Of a DNA stretch of 26,998 nt, positions 15,913 through 22,974 are shown in pieces. How positions within the stretch are numbered: position 1 is the stretch's first letter; every line of letters starts with the position of its first letter. The position numbers and the translations under genes are program-made. Where the stretch lies: the NCBI GenBank assembly GCA_041743425.1, contig JBGTMS010000212.1:1-26998 (forward strand), written 5' to 3'. The DNA is from JTS-RE37 sp041743425. GTDB lineage: Bacteria > Bacteroidota > Bacteroidia > Flavobacteriales > Flavobacteriaceae. The notes under the pieces were generated by a model. It saw only the letters and a program-made list of their open reading frames with translations, did no database searches and was not told where the DNA came from.

Positions 15913-16890
15913 TCAAAGAACCATCAGATTACATCCGCGGATATCGGAATGGTCAAATCGTCCAATAATTTCAAAACTGCCATCAGTATGCACCCGTCCG
16001 AGATCCTGAGTGGCGAGGAAGGAACAGGAATTAAAATTGGCCAAATCAATGATATTGACCCCGCCTGTTCTCCCCGGCCCGATCAAAACAAAAGGATCAT
16101 CCGTATCGCGTAAAACTACTTTGAGCCATGGCGGGGTTTTGTAGGAGCCCAGGCCCTTTGAATAGGCTTGTGTAAGCATTTCCGTCATTCCGTATTCTGA
16201 ATGAATACGATCTAAACCAAAAATACTGCCCAGCCGCAGATGCAGTTCTTCCCGGATCAATTCAGGACCTCTGCCTTTCATGCCACCAGTTTCCATTACC
16301 AGGCTGTTTTTGAGTTGAAATTTATATTTTGAAGCCAACTCCAGAAGCGCAAATGACACCCCGATGAGCAGCACCCGTTGACCCTCATGATCCAGTTTGT
16401 TAAGATTTTCAGCCAGGGTGTCATAATCATCGAGATAAAAACCACTTTGTGGATGACCACTGTTTGTAATCAGATCATTGACCATATATACCAATGAAGA
16501 ACCCTCCCTTTCAAGGTACGAAGGTAAGAGGGCCAGGATGCAATAGTCAGAAACAGGGCCATAAAAAAATTCAAACGTCTTTTGAAAGCTGCGCCGATAT
16601 AAGGAAAGGTCGGTCACAAAATGCCTGCTGGGATTTACCCCTGTGGTTCCACTACTGGTAAAAACAACTTCTTCCAGGCGATTACCGGATACGATACGCC
16701 TGGACTTAAAAAGGGATACAGGTAAATACGGAATATCGCGGATATGATTTACCTCCCGGTCTGAAAGGCCAATATGCTGACAAAATTCTCTGTAAACCGC
16801 ATTGGAATTGTATTGGTGCTGAAATACTTCCAATGCCAGAGCATCGAATTCAGCATCCGTACGAATCTCAAATATGCTGCGGCAGTCCAT
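15913..16890 (-). CDS. LuxE-like acyl-protein synthetase
   Basis: About 325 residues of an ANL-superfamily enzyme related to LuxE, which activates a fatty acid with ATP and holds it as an acyl thioester. The AMP-binding loop reads EVVFTSSGTTGVNPS, followed by LLPSYLEREGSSLVYMVNDLI, HSEYGMTEMLTQAYS and a C-terminal GRFDHSDIRGCNLMVL, whose cysteine lies in the position usual for this family's carboxy end. No luxC or luxD partner is nearby, so this is not a bioluminescence locus; an acyl carrier for surface lipid or pigment chemistry is possible. The start is the ATG at 16890 (alternative at 16899): a TACTTTTG promoter element (16915-16908, minus) leaves only about 10 bases of leader before it. 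Confidence 0.84.
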   Translation of the reverse strand: MDCRSIFEIRTDAEFDALALEVFQHQYNSNAVYREFCQHIGLSDREVNHIRDIPYLPVSLFKSRRIVSGNRLEEVVFTSSGTTGVNPSRHFVTDLSLYRRSFQKTFEFFYGPVSDYCILALLPSYLEREGSSLVYMVNDLITNSGHPQSGFYLDDYDTLAENLNKLDHEGQRVLLIGVSFALLELASKYKFQLKNSLVMETGGMKGRGPELIREELHLRLGSIFGLDRIHSEYGMTEMLTQAYSKGLGSYKTPPWLKVVLRDTDDPFVLIGPGRTGGVNIIDLANFNSCSFLATQDLGRVHTDGSFEIIGRFDHSDIRGCNLMVL

Positions 16891-16907
16891 CTCGCTCATG
16901 GCTCTTG

Positions 16908-16915
16908 CAAAAGTA
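16908..16915 (-). promoter_or_regulatory. TAnnTTTG -7 element of the LuxE-like gene
   Basis: On the minus strand TACTTTTG is an exact TAnnTTTG match, 17 bp before the ATG at 16890. It starts 4 bp past the U-run of the terminator of the upstream gene, so the terminator hairpin occupies the -33 region. Confidence 0.5.
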
Positions 16916-16918
16916 GCC

Positions 16919-16959
16919 AAAAAAAAAGCCCTGAACACCGCTTTATACGGATCAGGGCT
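16919..16959 (-). terminator. Intrinsic terminator after the first sorting-domain protein
   Basis: Read on the minus strand, AGCCCTGA pairs with TCAGGGCT (plus-strand arms 16927-16934 and 16952-16959), and an inner CCG/CGG pair (16938-16940 and 16948-16950) extends the stem. It is followed by nine T (complement of A at 16919-16927). This strong hairpin plus U-run ends the transcript 25 bp beyond the stop at 16985. Confidence 0.8.
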
Positions 16960-16984
16960 TCTCAGGTCAGGTTGGTTTTTGATT

Positions 16985-17308
16985 TTATTTTACTACCAGC
17001 TTGCGGGTCATTTTTTTGTCATCTTCCTGTAACTGTAATACATATACTCCAGGAACGAGAACAGCAATATTCAAGGCATTTGAGGTAATCCTGTCCCGGA
17101 GTACCACTTTTCCGAAAACATCAAAAATCACAATGGTCTTGGCGTCATTTTTTCGGGTGGTTACATAAACCACATCATTCACTGCGGGGTTGGGATAAAG
17201 GCTGAAAGAATCTGGCAGGGCCTCAGAGGTAGAAGAAGTATCAGCAATTTCCTGGGCACTGATCATTACAGTGCATACCAGACTGATGGCTAGGTAGATT
17301 ACTTTCAT
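16985..17308 (-). CDS. Minimal type IX secretion sorting-domain protein 1
   Basis: A 107-residue exported protein. A signal peptide (MKVIYLAISLVCTVMISA, cleavage before QE) is followed by only about 16 residues and then a complete type A C-terminal sorting domain: FSLYPNPAVNDVV, IVIFDVFGKVV and GVYVLQLQ, ending KLVVK. This domain takes proteins through the type IX machinery to the surface, where it is normally cut off, so almost nothing would remain as cargo. A neighbouring gene at 17499 has the same design; hand alignment of the two domains gives 32 identities in 73 ungapped positions, suggesting duplication. A TATCTTTA promoter-like site lies at 17341-17334. The function is unknown. Confidence 0.88.
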   Translation of the reverse strand: MKVIYLAISLVCTVMISAQEIADTSSTSEALPDSFSLYPNPAVNDVVYVTTRKNDAKTIVIFDVFGKVVLRDRITSNALNIAVLVPGVYVLQLQEDDKKMTRKLVVK

Positions 17309-17466
17309 TGATATTGATTTGGGACCAATAAAGTAAAGATAAGGGAAAGGGAGGCGCCTGGGGATAAATTGTTGTCAAATGGTTTTTTTTGTAGGTAAAG
17401 AGGCCTATAACCGCCATTGGCCGATGTTTCTTGCAGATGAACGCGAAAACTTTAAAGGATGGAGGT

Positions 17467-17488
17467 TCATTCGGGGAATTCCGAATGA
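17467..17488. repeat. Perfect 8-bp inverted repeat downstream of the second sorting-domain gene
   Basis: TCATTCGG (17467-17474) and CCGAATGA (17481-17488) flank GGAATT, 10 bp past the stop codon of the gene ending at 17499. It could serve as a factor-independent stop without a U-run, or as RNA 3' end protection. Confidence 0.4.
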
Positions 17489-17498
17489 CTGAAAGGTG

Positions 17499-17807
17499 TT
17501 ATTTTACAATGAGCTTTCTGGTGGCGATATTATCATTCTCAATTACCCTCAGAACGTATACGCCGGCATCCAGATTGGCCAGATCCAGTTCTTTTCCCGG
17601 GAGAGATGTTTCCATGACCAACGTACCGAGAACATCATAAATCAGAATTTGCTTGGGAGCGTTGCTGTATGTATTGATAAATACCTTTCCGTCGGTTACG
17701 GGATTTGGATATAGTTTGAAGCCTGGGATATCACCGCTAACCTGGGTACTTTGCCCATGAGCCGCGGAAAAAATCAGAAAAATCACCAGTAGGTAAAAGT
17801 GCTTCAT
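17499..17807 (-). CDS. Minimal type IX secretion sorting-domain protein 2
   Basis: A 102-residue exported protein of the same type as its neighbour. The signal peptide MKHFYLLVIFLIFSAAHG is followed by about 11 residues and a sorting domain with FKLYPNPVTDGKVF, ILIYDVLGTLV and GVYVLRVIEND, ending RKLIVK. The frame runs back to 17837, but the ATG at 17807 begins the signal peptide and follows a consensus promoter element, so it is chosen. With so short a mature region it cannot be a normal type IX cargo enzyme; roles as a surface peptide, a competitor for the sortase or a relic of a larger gene are all guesses. An inverted repeat follows the stop (17467-17488). Confidence 0.88.
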   Translation of the reverse strand: MKHFYLLVIFLIFSAAHGQSTQVSGDIPGFKLYPNPVTDGKVFINTYSNAPKQILIYDVLGTLVMETSLPGKELDLANLDAGVYVLRVIENDNIATRKLIVK

Positions 17808-17834
17808 ACTCAGTTCACTACAAACAATATACCA

Positions 17835-17842
17835 CAAAGATA
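17835..17842 (-). promoter_or_regulatory. TAnnTTTG -7 element of sorting-domain gene 2
   Basis: On the minus strand TATCTTTG matches TAnnTTTG exactly, 27 bp before the ATG at 17807. No TTTG is seen at -33. Confidence 0.5.
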
Positions 17843-18128
17843 GTAAATATTAAAATTGTCCGACATGGAAAGCCCCTCAAAGTCCCTGAAAAATCGATCA
17901 AGAGCGATTCTCGGGTGCCTTTCAGACGTGGAACGATCAACAGAACAGCTTATAATTGAGGAGGCATCATTTATAATATTTCATCAGAAGCATTGTTAAA
18001 TCATTTGTTTTCTGCAAATATTGTGTGTGCGCATGTTATCATATTGTTACCTTATAAAGTCTATGTTTAGCTCATTTGTGCAATAGTGGTATCTTTATAA
18101 TCGATTTTACCAGTCAACACCGCCATTT
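17843..18128. other. Intergenic region between divergent genes
   Basis: A 286-bp A/T-rich spacer between the second sorting-domain gene and the PhoB-like regulator. I see no open reading frame of note, tRNA or strong hairpin. A possible promoter for the regulator is TATCTTTA at 18090-18097 (one mismatch to TAnnTTTG) with TTTA at 18066-18069, spaced 20 bp. Confidence 0.5.
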
Positions 18129-18815
18129 ATGAAGAAACAGGACATACGAATACTTTTGGTAGATGATGAGCCGGATATTCTGGAAATCCTGAATTATAAT
18201 CTCACTGCGGAGGGGTACCAGGTATATACAGCGAAAAATGGAATAGAAGCCGTTGAAAAGGCCATTAAAAAAACCCCGCAACTGATCGTTCTTGATGTCA
18301 TGATGCCTGAGATGGACGGCATAGAAGCCTGTGAAATCCTAAGGAATACGAAGGGGCTGGAAAACACCATTATTGCATTTCTTACTGCCAGGGGGGAGGA
18401 CTATTCCCAGATGGCCGGCTTTGATGCCGGAGCGGATGACTATATCACCAAACCTATTAAACCGAAGGTTTTTGTCAGTAAAGTAAAATCACTTCTTCGG
18501 AGATTCAAGGAGGAAGGCACTCCTTCAGAAGACATTGTAAAAGTGGGCAATTTATTGATCAACAGGGAAGAATATAAAGTGATCAATCACGGCAAGGAGA
18601 TCATCCTGCCTCGCAAGGAATTCGAATTATTGGCGCTGCTGGCCTCCAAACCCGATAAGGTTTTTAAAAGAGAATCCATTTTGGATAAAGTCTGGGGTCA
18701 GGAAGTGGTAGTCGGGGGACGGACCATTGATGTACACATCCGCAAACTTCGGGAGAAGATAGGAGATGATCATTTTAAAACTGTGAAAGGGGTAGGCTAT
18801 AAGTATGTACTGTAA
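18129..18815 (+). CDS. OmpR/PhoB-family response regulator
   Basis: A 228-residue transcription regulator with an N-terminal receiver domain (acidic pair Asp12/Asp13, phosphorylated Asp56 in VLDVMMPEMDG, Lys108 in DYITKP) and a C-terminal winged helix (LPRKEFELLALLASKPDKVF, then GGRTIDVHIRKLREKIG and TVKGVGYKYV). It should dimerise on phosphorylation and bind direct-repeat promoters. The stop overlaps the kinase start (TAATG), so the two are made together. The call to PhoB type is from sequence layout; no phosphate-transport gene lies nearby, so the signal is open. Confidence 0.93.
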   Translation: MKKQDIRILLVDDEPDILEILNYNLTAEGYQVYTAKNGIEAVEKAIKKTPQLIVLDVMMPEMDGIEACEILRNTKGLENTIIAFLTARGEDYSQMAGFDAGADDYITKPIKPKVFVSKVKSLLRRFKEEGTPSEDIVKVGNLLINREEYKVINHGKEIILPRKEFELLALLASKPDKVFKRESILDKVWGQEVVVGGRTIDVHIRKLREKIGDDHFKTVKGVGYKYVL

Positions 18816-19876
18816 TGGCCATCCGGTTAAAAAAGTCCTATAAATTTTCATTCCGCTCCGCCCTATTAATTGCTTTCTTCTTCGCCACCATACTTATTCC
18901 GTTATCGCTTTTAAGCGGCAGGTTGCCCGAAGAATGGCTGTTCCATCTCTTGTTGATTTTTTTTGTTTTCGGGGTTTGTTTCCTGGTGATCCAGGTCCGG
19001 GTGGAAAAATTCATCTACAGAAGAATCAAGAAAATTTATGACGACGTATCCTTGCTGGAATCTTCTTCATTCAGTTCGCGTCCTGTTACCACCGACATGA
19101 AAACCCTTACTGAAGAGATAGAGAAATTCACGAATGACAAGAAAATCGAAATAGATACCCTGAAAATAAGGGAGGAGTACCGCAAAGATTTTCTGGGCAA
19201 CGTCTCTCACGAATTAAAAACCCCCTTGTTTACCGTACAAGGATATATCCTGACCTTACTTGATGGGGCCATGGATGATAAAGCAGTGCGGAAAAAGTAT
19301 CTTCAGCGGGCAAACAAAGGGGTGGAAAGGCTCATATACATCGTAAAGGATCTGGATCTGATCACGAAATTTGAGGCAGGTGACCTGAGGCTTGAGAGAA
19401 AGACTTTTGATATTATTGAACTGATCCAGAACATCTTTGAACTCCTGGAAATGAAAGCGGCTAAAAAGAAGATCTCCCTTACCTTTGATATGGACTACAA
19501 GTCACCCATCCATGTGTATGCCGATCTGGATAAAATTCAGCAGGTTGTCACCAATCTTGTTGTCAACTCTATTAAATACGGGAATCTTGACGGCACTACG
19601 GAAGTAAGTGTTGAAAACCTTATTAAGAACAAAGTAATAGTGAGGGTGACCGATAACGGGGAGGGTATTCAGGAGGAGCATCTTCCACGAATATTTGAAC
19701 GTTTTTATCGTGTCGATAAAAGCGGCAGCAGGAAAGAGGGTGGTTCCGGCCTAGGATTATCGATAGTAAAGCATGTTGTGGAAGCGCACAGTGAAAAAAT
19801 CTATGTTGAAAGTGCCTTTGGTGTCGGTTCAGAATTTTCTTTTACCTTAGAGAAAGCAAAACCGACAACCACCTGA
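18815..19876 (+). CDS. Sensor histidine kinase, PhoR-like, without a periplasmic domain
   Basis: A 353-residue membrane kinase. Two transmembrane helices at about 14-34 and 41-61 are separated by only a few residues, so there is essentially no external sensor domain. A linker helix follows, then the HisKA domain with the phosphorylated His132 in FLGNVSHELKTPLF, and the ATPase domain with N box (VTNLVVNSIKYGN), DNGEGI, ERFYRVD and GGSGLGLSIVK. The lack of a sensor loop suggests it senses the membrane or a partner protein. It is coupled to the response regulator before it by a TAATG overlap; trmB begins 57 bp later. Confidence 0.92.
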   Translation: MAIRLKKSYKFSFRSALLIAFFFATILIPLSLLSGRLPEEWLFHLLLIFFVFGVCFLVIQVRVEKFIYRRIKKIYDDVSLLESSSFSSRPVTTDMKTLTEEIEKFTNDKKIEIDTLKIREEYRKDFLGNVSHELKTPLFTVQGYILTLLDGAMDDKAVRKKYLQRANKGVERLIYIVKDLDLITKFEAGDLRLERKTFDIIELIQNIFELLEMKAAKKKISLTFDMDYKSPIHVYADLDKIQQVVTNLVVNSIKYGNLDGTTEVSVENLIKNKVIVRVTDNGEGIQEEHLPRIFERFYRVDKSGSRKEGGSGLGLSIVKHVVEAHSEKIYVESAFGVGSEFSFTLEKAKPTTT

Positions 19877-19933
19877 TCCGGCAAACTGAAGAACAGATTC
19901 CCTCGTTTTGCCAGAACCTTAAAATTATCCCCA

Positions 19934-20605
19934 GTGGGTAGCAAGAATAAGCTTAAACGTTTCAGGGAAAATGAAACTTTCCCAAACGTTATTCAACCGG
20001 ACAGGGAAACTCTGGTAAAGGGCAATTTTGAATTAAAAGGTCGTTGGAGTCATCATTTTGGCAATGACAACCCAATCGTATTGGAACTGGGATGCGGGAA
20101 AGGCGAATATACCCTCGGCCTTGCAAGGGCCCATAAGACATTAAATTTTATAGGAGTTGATATTAAAGGTGCCCGTTTCTGGAGGGGCGCTAAGACCGCC
20201 CTGGAGGAGCATCGCTCCAATGTGGCATTTTTACGAGGCAATATTGCCTACCTTGATCACTTATTTGGACGGGAAGAAATTACGGAAATTTGGTTGACCT
20301 TTCCTGACCCCCAAATTAAATTCAAACGTACCAAGCACAGGCTGACCAATCTTCAATTCTTAGAGATGTACCAACGGGTGACCCGCAAGGACGGTCTGAT
20401 CCATCTGAAAACGGACAGTGAATTTATGCACGGTTATACCCTTGGTATCATCCAGGGGCTGGGATATAAGCTGCTGTACTCGAACCATGATATTTACAGG
20501 AATGAGGGATGCCCGGAGGAGGTGCTGAACATCAGGACCTTTTATGAGTTGCAATATCTGCAGTTAAACAAGCCAATCACATATTTAAAATTCAGTTTCC
20601 AATAG
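19934..20605 (+). CDS. trmB: tRNA (guanine(46)-N7)-methyltransferase
   Basis: A 223-residue SAM-dependent enzyme that methylates G46 in the variable loop of tRNAs. The start is a GTG at 19934, which gives the family N-terminus GSKNKLKRFRENETF. The SAM-binding ELGCGKGEYTLGLA lies at 51-64, FIGVDIKGAR at 72-81, and the catalytic TFPDPQIKFKRTKHRL at 122-137, the standard TrmB signature. Three bases separate its stop from the LysE-type gene, so trmB, the exporter and the alkyltransferase-like gene form one transcription unit. Confidence 0.95.
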   Translation: MGSKNKLKRFRENETFPNVIQPDRETLVKGNFELKGRWSHHFGNDNPIVLELGCGKGEYTLGLARAHKTLNFIGVDIKGARFWRGAKTALEEHRSNVAFLRGNIAYLDHLFGREEITEIWLTFPDPQIKFKRTKHRLTNLQFLEMYQRVTRKDGLIHLKTDSEFMHGYTLGIIQGLGYKLLYSNHDIYRNEGCPEEVLNIRTFYELQYLQLNKPITYLKFSFQ

Positions 20606-20608
20606 GCC

Positions 20609-21244
20609 ATGTCGCATCTGATCATCCTTTTTTTTGCTACTTTTTCGGCTGCTTTCATGGCAACCGTGCCCCCGGGCTTATTAAATATGAATGCCGCAAA
20701 GATAAGTGTAGAGAAAGGAAAACTCAATGGTGTTTTTTTTAATATAGGCGTGTCGATTGTCGTCATGCTGCAGGCCTATTTTGCGGTTCTTATTTCCAAG
20801 TACTTATTCAGGCATCCTGAGGTAATTGACCTTCTGCTGAAAATTGCGATCGGGGTATTCGCCATATTTGCCGTCTATTTTTTTGTTTCCGCGAAAAGGG
20901 ATGATTCCCATCAGATAAAAATGGTTCATGCCAGCAAAAAGAATAGCTTTTTTAAAGGGTTATTACTTGCTGCTCTCAACCTCCTGACGATTCCCTATTA
21001 CAGTGGTGTCAATGCCATGTGGAATGCCTCGGGCTGGATCAAATTTGAGATATGGGATATAACAGTTTTTATCCTTGCTGCCGGATGTGGCACATTTACA
21101 GTGCTCTACCTGTACACGATATATTTCAATAAACTGGAAACAAAAACACATCGTTTTTCAAAAAACTCCAATTATATTCTGAGTGCATTGATGCTTATCT
21201 TATTAGTTACCACCCTGATCCGCATTATTTATCAGGAGACATGA
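20609..21244 (+). CDS. LysE-family amino-acid/metabolite exporter
   Basis: A 211-residue inner-membrane protein with about six helices, beginning LIILFFATFSAAFMATVPPGLLNMNAAKIS, where the PPG turn followed by a conserved Asn/Asp-rich helix is typical of the LysE/RhtB superfamily. These export lysine, threonine, homoserine or similar molecules by proton exchange; the substrate here cannot be told. Compared with RhtB itself, the sequence is divergent, so the assignment is to the superfamily only. It starts 3 bp after trmB, and its stop overlaps the next ATG (ATGA). Confidence 0.8.
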   Translation: MSHLIILFFATFSAAFMATVPPGLLNMNAAKISVEKGKLNGVFFNIGVSIVVMLQAYFAVLISKYLFRHPEVIDLLLKIAIGVFAIFAVYFFVSAKRDDSHQIKMVHASKKNSFFKGLLLAALNLLTIPYYSGVNAMWNASGWIKFEIWDITVFILAAGCGTFTVLYLYTIYFNKLETKTHRFSKNSNYILSALMLILLVTTLIRIIYQET

Positions 21245-21591
21245 ACCCGGACAATGAAAATTTTTTCGAAAAGGTATATGAGGTAGCCCGGGCAATTCCC
21301 TTCGGCAAGGTTACCTCCTATGGGGCCATTGCGAACTACCTCGGGACTACCCGCGGTGCAAGAATGGTCGGCTGGGCAATGAATGGATGCCATAGCAGAA
21401 TGGATGTCCCTGCTCACCGGGTAGTCAACAGGGTGGGATTACTTAGCGGGAAACATCATTTCGGAGGTTCCAGCATCATGCAGCAGCTTTTGGAAAATGA
21501 AGGCATAGAAGTAGTAAATAATCAAATTGTGGATTTTGACAAGCATTTTTGGGATCCGGGGGAAATGCCGCGTGGGGCACAGGAAGAATAA
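21241..21591 (+). CDS. Alkyltransferase-like protein (MGMT fold, acceptor cysteine replaced)
   Basis: A 116-residue protein consisting only of the DNA-binding half of O6-alkylguanine-DNA alkyltransferase. The winged helix reads IPFGKVTSYGAIANYLG, followed by GARMVGWAMNG and the active-site segment VPAHRVVNR. The alkyl-accepting cysteine of PCHR is alanine (Ala58), while Tyr27 and Arg60, used in base flipping and intercalation in the family, remain. This is the mark of ATL proteins, which bind O6-alkylguanine in DNA and hand it to nucleotide excision repair instead of repairing it themselves. It overlaps the LysE-type gene by four bases (ATGA) and converges with the downstream kinase gene, with 36 bp between. 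Confidence 0.9.
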   Translation: MNPDNENFFEKVYEVARAIPFGKVTSYGAIANYLGTTRGARMVGWAMNGCHSRMDVPAHRVVNRVGLLSGKHHFGGSSIMQQLLENEGIEVVNNQIVDFDKHFWDPGEMPRGAQEE

Positions 21592-21627
21592 CGTCAGGGT
21601 TCTGTCAGGTATCCCAAAATAAATACT

Positions 21628-22974
21628 TCAATTAAAACTTAGGGTAAATATGGTGGTTTCCTGTGATTCTACACTGAGACTGCCTCCATGCAGGTGCAGG
21701 ATCTGTTTTGAAAGGCTCAGCCCGATTCCGGTTCCCGTTTTTTTGGTGGTAAAGAAGGGAACAAAGATCTGGTCGAGTAACTCTGCCGGTATACCCGGAC
21801 CATTATCTGAAACCCTGATGAATTTACGATTCTGTTCATTCTGACTGGCAACGATCCTGATGAGTCCGGTTTCATGATCCTCCAGGGATTGGAGGGCGTT
21901 TTTGCAAAGATTGATCAGCACCTGAGAAATTTGTTTTTCGTCAATAAATAGTTCCAGCTCCTTCGGAAGTGAAGAGATGTCAATCCTTATCTTATCTTGC
22001 TTGTTTTCCTGGGCCATCAGCACAGCAACTTTTTCCAACAACCGTTGCGCCGGGACAAAAGATTTATCCGGGGGTGGCAAACTGAGGAAGCTCCTGTACG
22101 ATTTTACGAATTGCATTAAATCAATTCCCTGCCCTCGGATAACTTCCAGACCTTTGATGATATTTTGTAGCTGCCCTTCACCAGGGGGTTCAGGGGATGG
22201 CTGGCCGTCGGCGGTCTTGTAATATTTTAAAATTGATTCCGAAATGGAGGTGATTGGCGTAATTGTATTCATAATCTCATGTGTAAGAACGCGGATAAGT
22301 CTTACCCAGGAATCGGTTTCTTTTTCATCTAGTTCCTGCTGGATATCCTGAGCAACGACAAGTAACAGGTCGGATTGGTTGAGATTGATTTGGGTAGATT
22401 TAAGCGCGATCTGTTTTTTCCCCCTTTCATTGGAAAGCTGAATCAGTCTTCGTTCAAATGGTCTCAATTCACTGAAAAGGTTATACAACTTTTCATCCAC
22501 CAGGTTCAGTTGTTTGATATGGTTCAGGGGCCGGTAATTTAATAATTCCTCGATCCTCGGATTGGCAAATAGGATATGACCTTTAGCGTTGATTGTCAGG
22601 ATCCCGATGTCTGCTGCTTTAAGGATCTGCTGGTAATATTGTTCCTGTGCGAGCTTTTTAACATAGATTTCCTGAATCATGCTATTCAGCATGTTCAGAC
22701 TGTGATTGAGTTCCTCCAGTGACTTCAAATTTAATTTCTCGGGAAACCGAAGGGTAAAATCCTCATTTTTTACTGCTTCAAAAAAATAGGCAATCTTCCT
22801 GTTGGTATGATTGACATACCTTATCAGAAATAGGGTTTGCAGAAAAAGGATTGTAAAAAAAAAGAAGGAGAGTAGGAACTGATCTCTGAAGAAGAAAAAG
22901 GCAGATGCCAGCGCCGTTAGTGTGATAAAGGAAATACGCAATATAAGTTGCAAATAAATATATCGGCTTACCAT
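21628..22974 (-). CDS. NtrB-like sensor histidine kinase with a PAS domain
   Basis: A 448-residue membrane kinase. Two helices (about 10-29 and 33-51) form a hairpin with almost no periplasmic part. A PAS-like domain (about 115-215, with ADIGILTINAKGHILFANPRIEELL) follows, then the HisKA domain with His232 in RVLTHEIMNTITP and the ATPase domain with VLINLCKNALQSL, DNGPGIP, FVPFFTTKKTGTGIGLSLS. The HEIMNTITP form is typical of kinases paired with NtrC-type regulators. Its ATG overlaps the regulator's stop (TAATG), so the pair is co-translated. With the neighbouring tolC/macA genes it probably controls efflux, perhaps in response to membrane damage. Confidence 0.92.
   Translation of the reverse strand: MVSRYIYLQLILRISFITLTALASAFFFFRDQFLLSFFFFTILFLQTLFLIRYVNHTNRKIAYFFEAVKNEDFTLRFPEKLNLKSLEELNHSLNMLNSMIQEIYVKKLAQEQYYQQILKAADIGILTINAKGHILFANPRIEELLNYRPLNHIKQLNLVDEKLYNLFSELRPFERRLIQLSNERGKKQIALKSTQINLNQSDLLLVVAQDIQQELDEKETDSWVRLIRVLTHEIMNTITPITSISESILKYYKTADGQPSPEPPGEGQLQNIIKGLEVIRGQGIDLMQFVKSYRSFLSLPPPDKSFVPAQRLLEKVAVLMAQENKQDKIRIDISSLPKELELFIDEKQISQVLINLCKNALQSLEDHETGLIRIVASQNEQNRKFIRVSDNGPGIPAELLDQIFVPFFTTKKTGTGIGLSLSKQILHLHGGSLSVESQETTIFTLSFN

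Noticed and set aside
15913..16938. A luminescence (lux) locus suggested by the LuxE-like gene
   Set aside because: No luxA, luxB, luxC or luxD homologue is adjacent; LuxE-like acyl-protein synthetases are common in Bacteroidota without luminescence.
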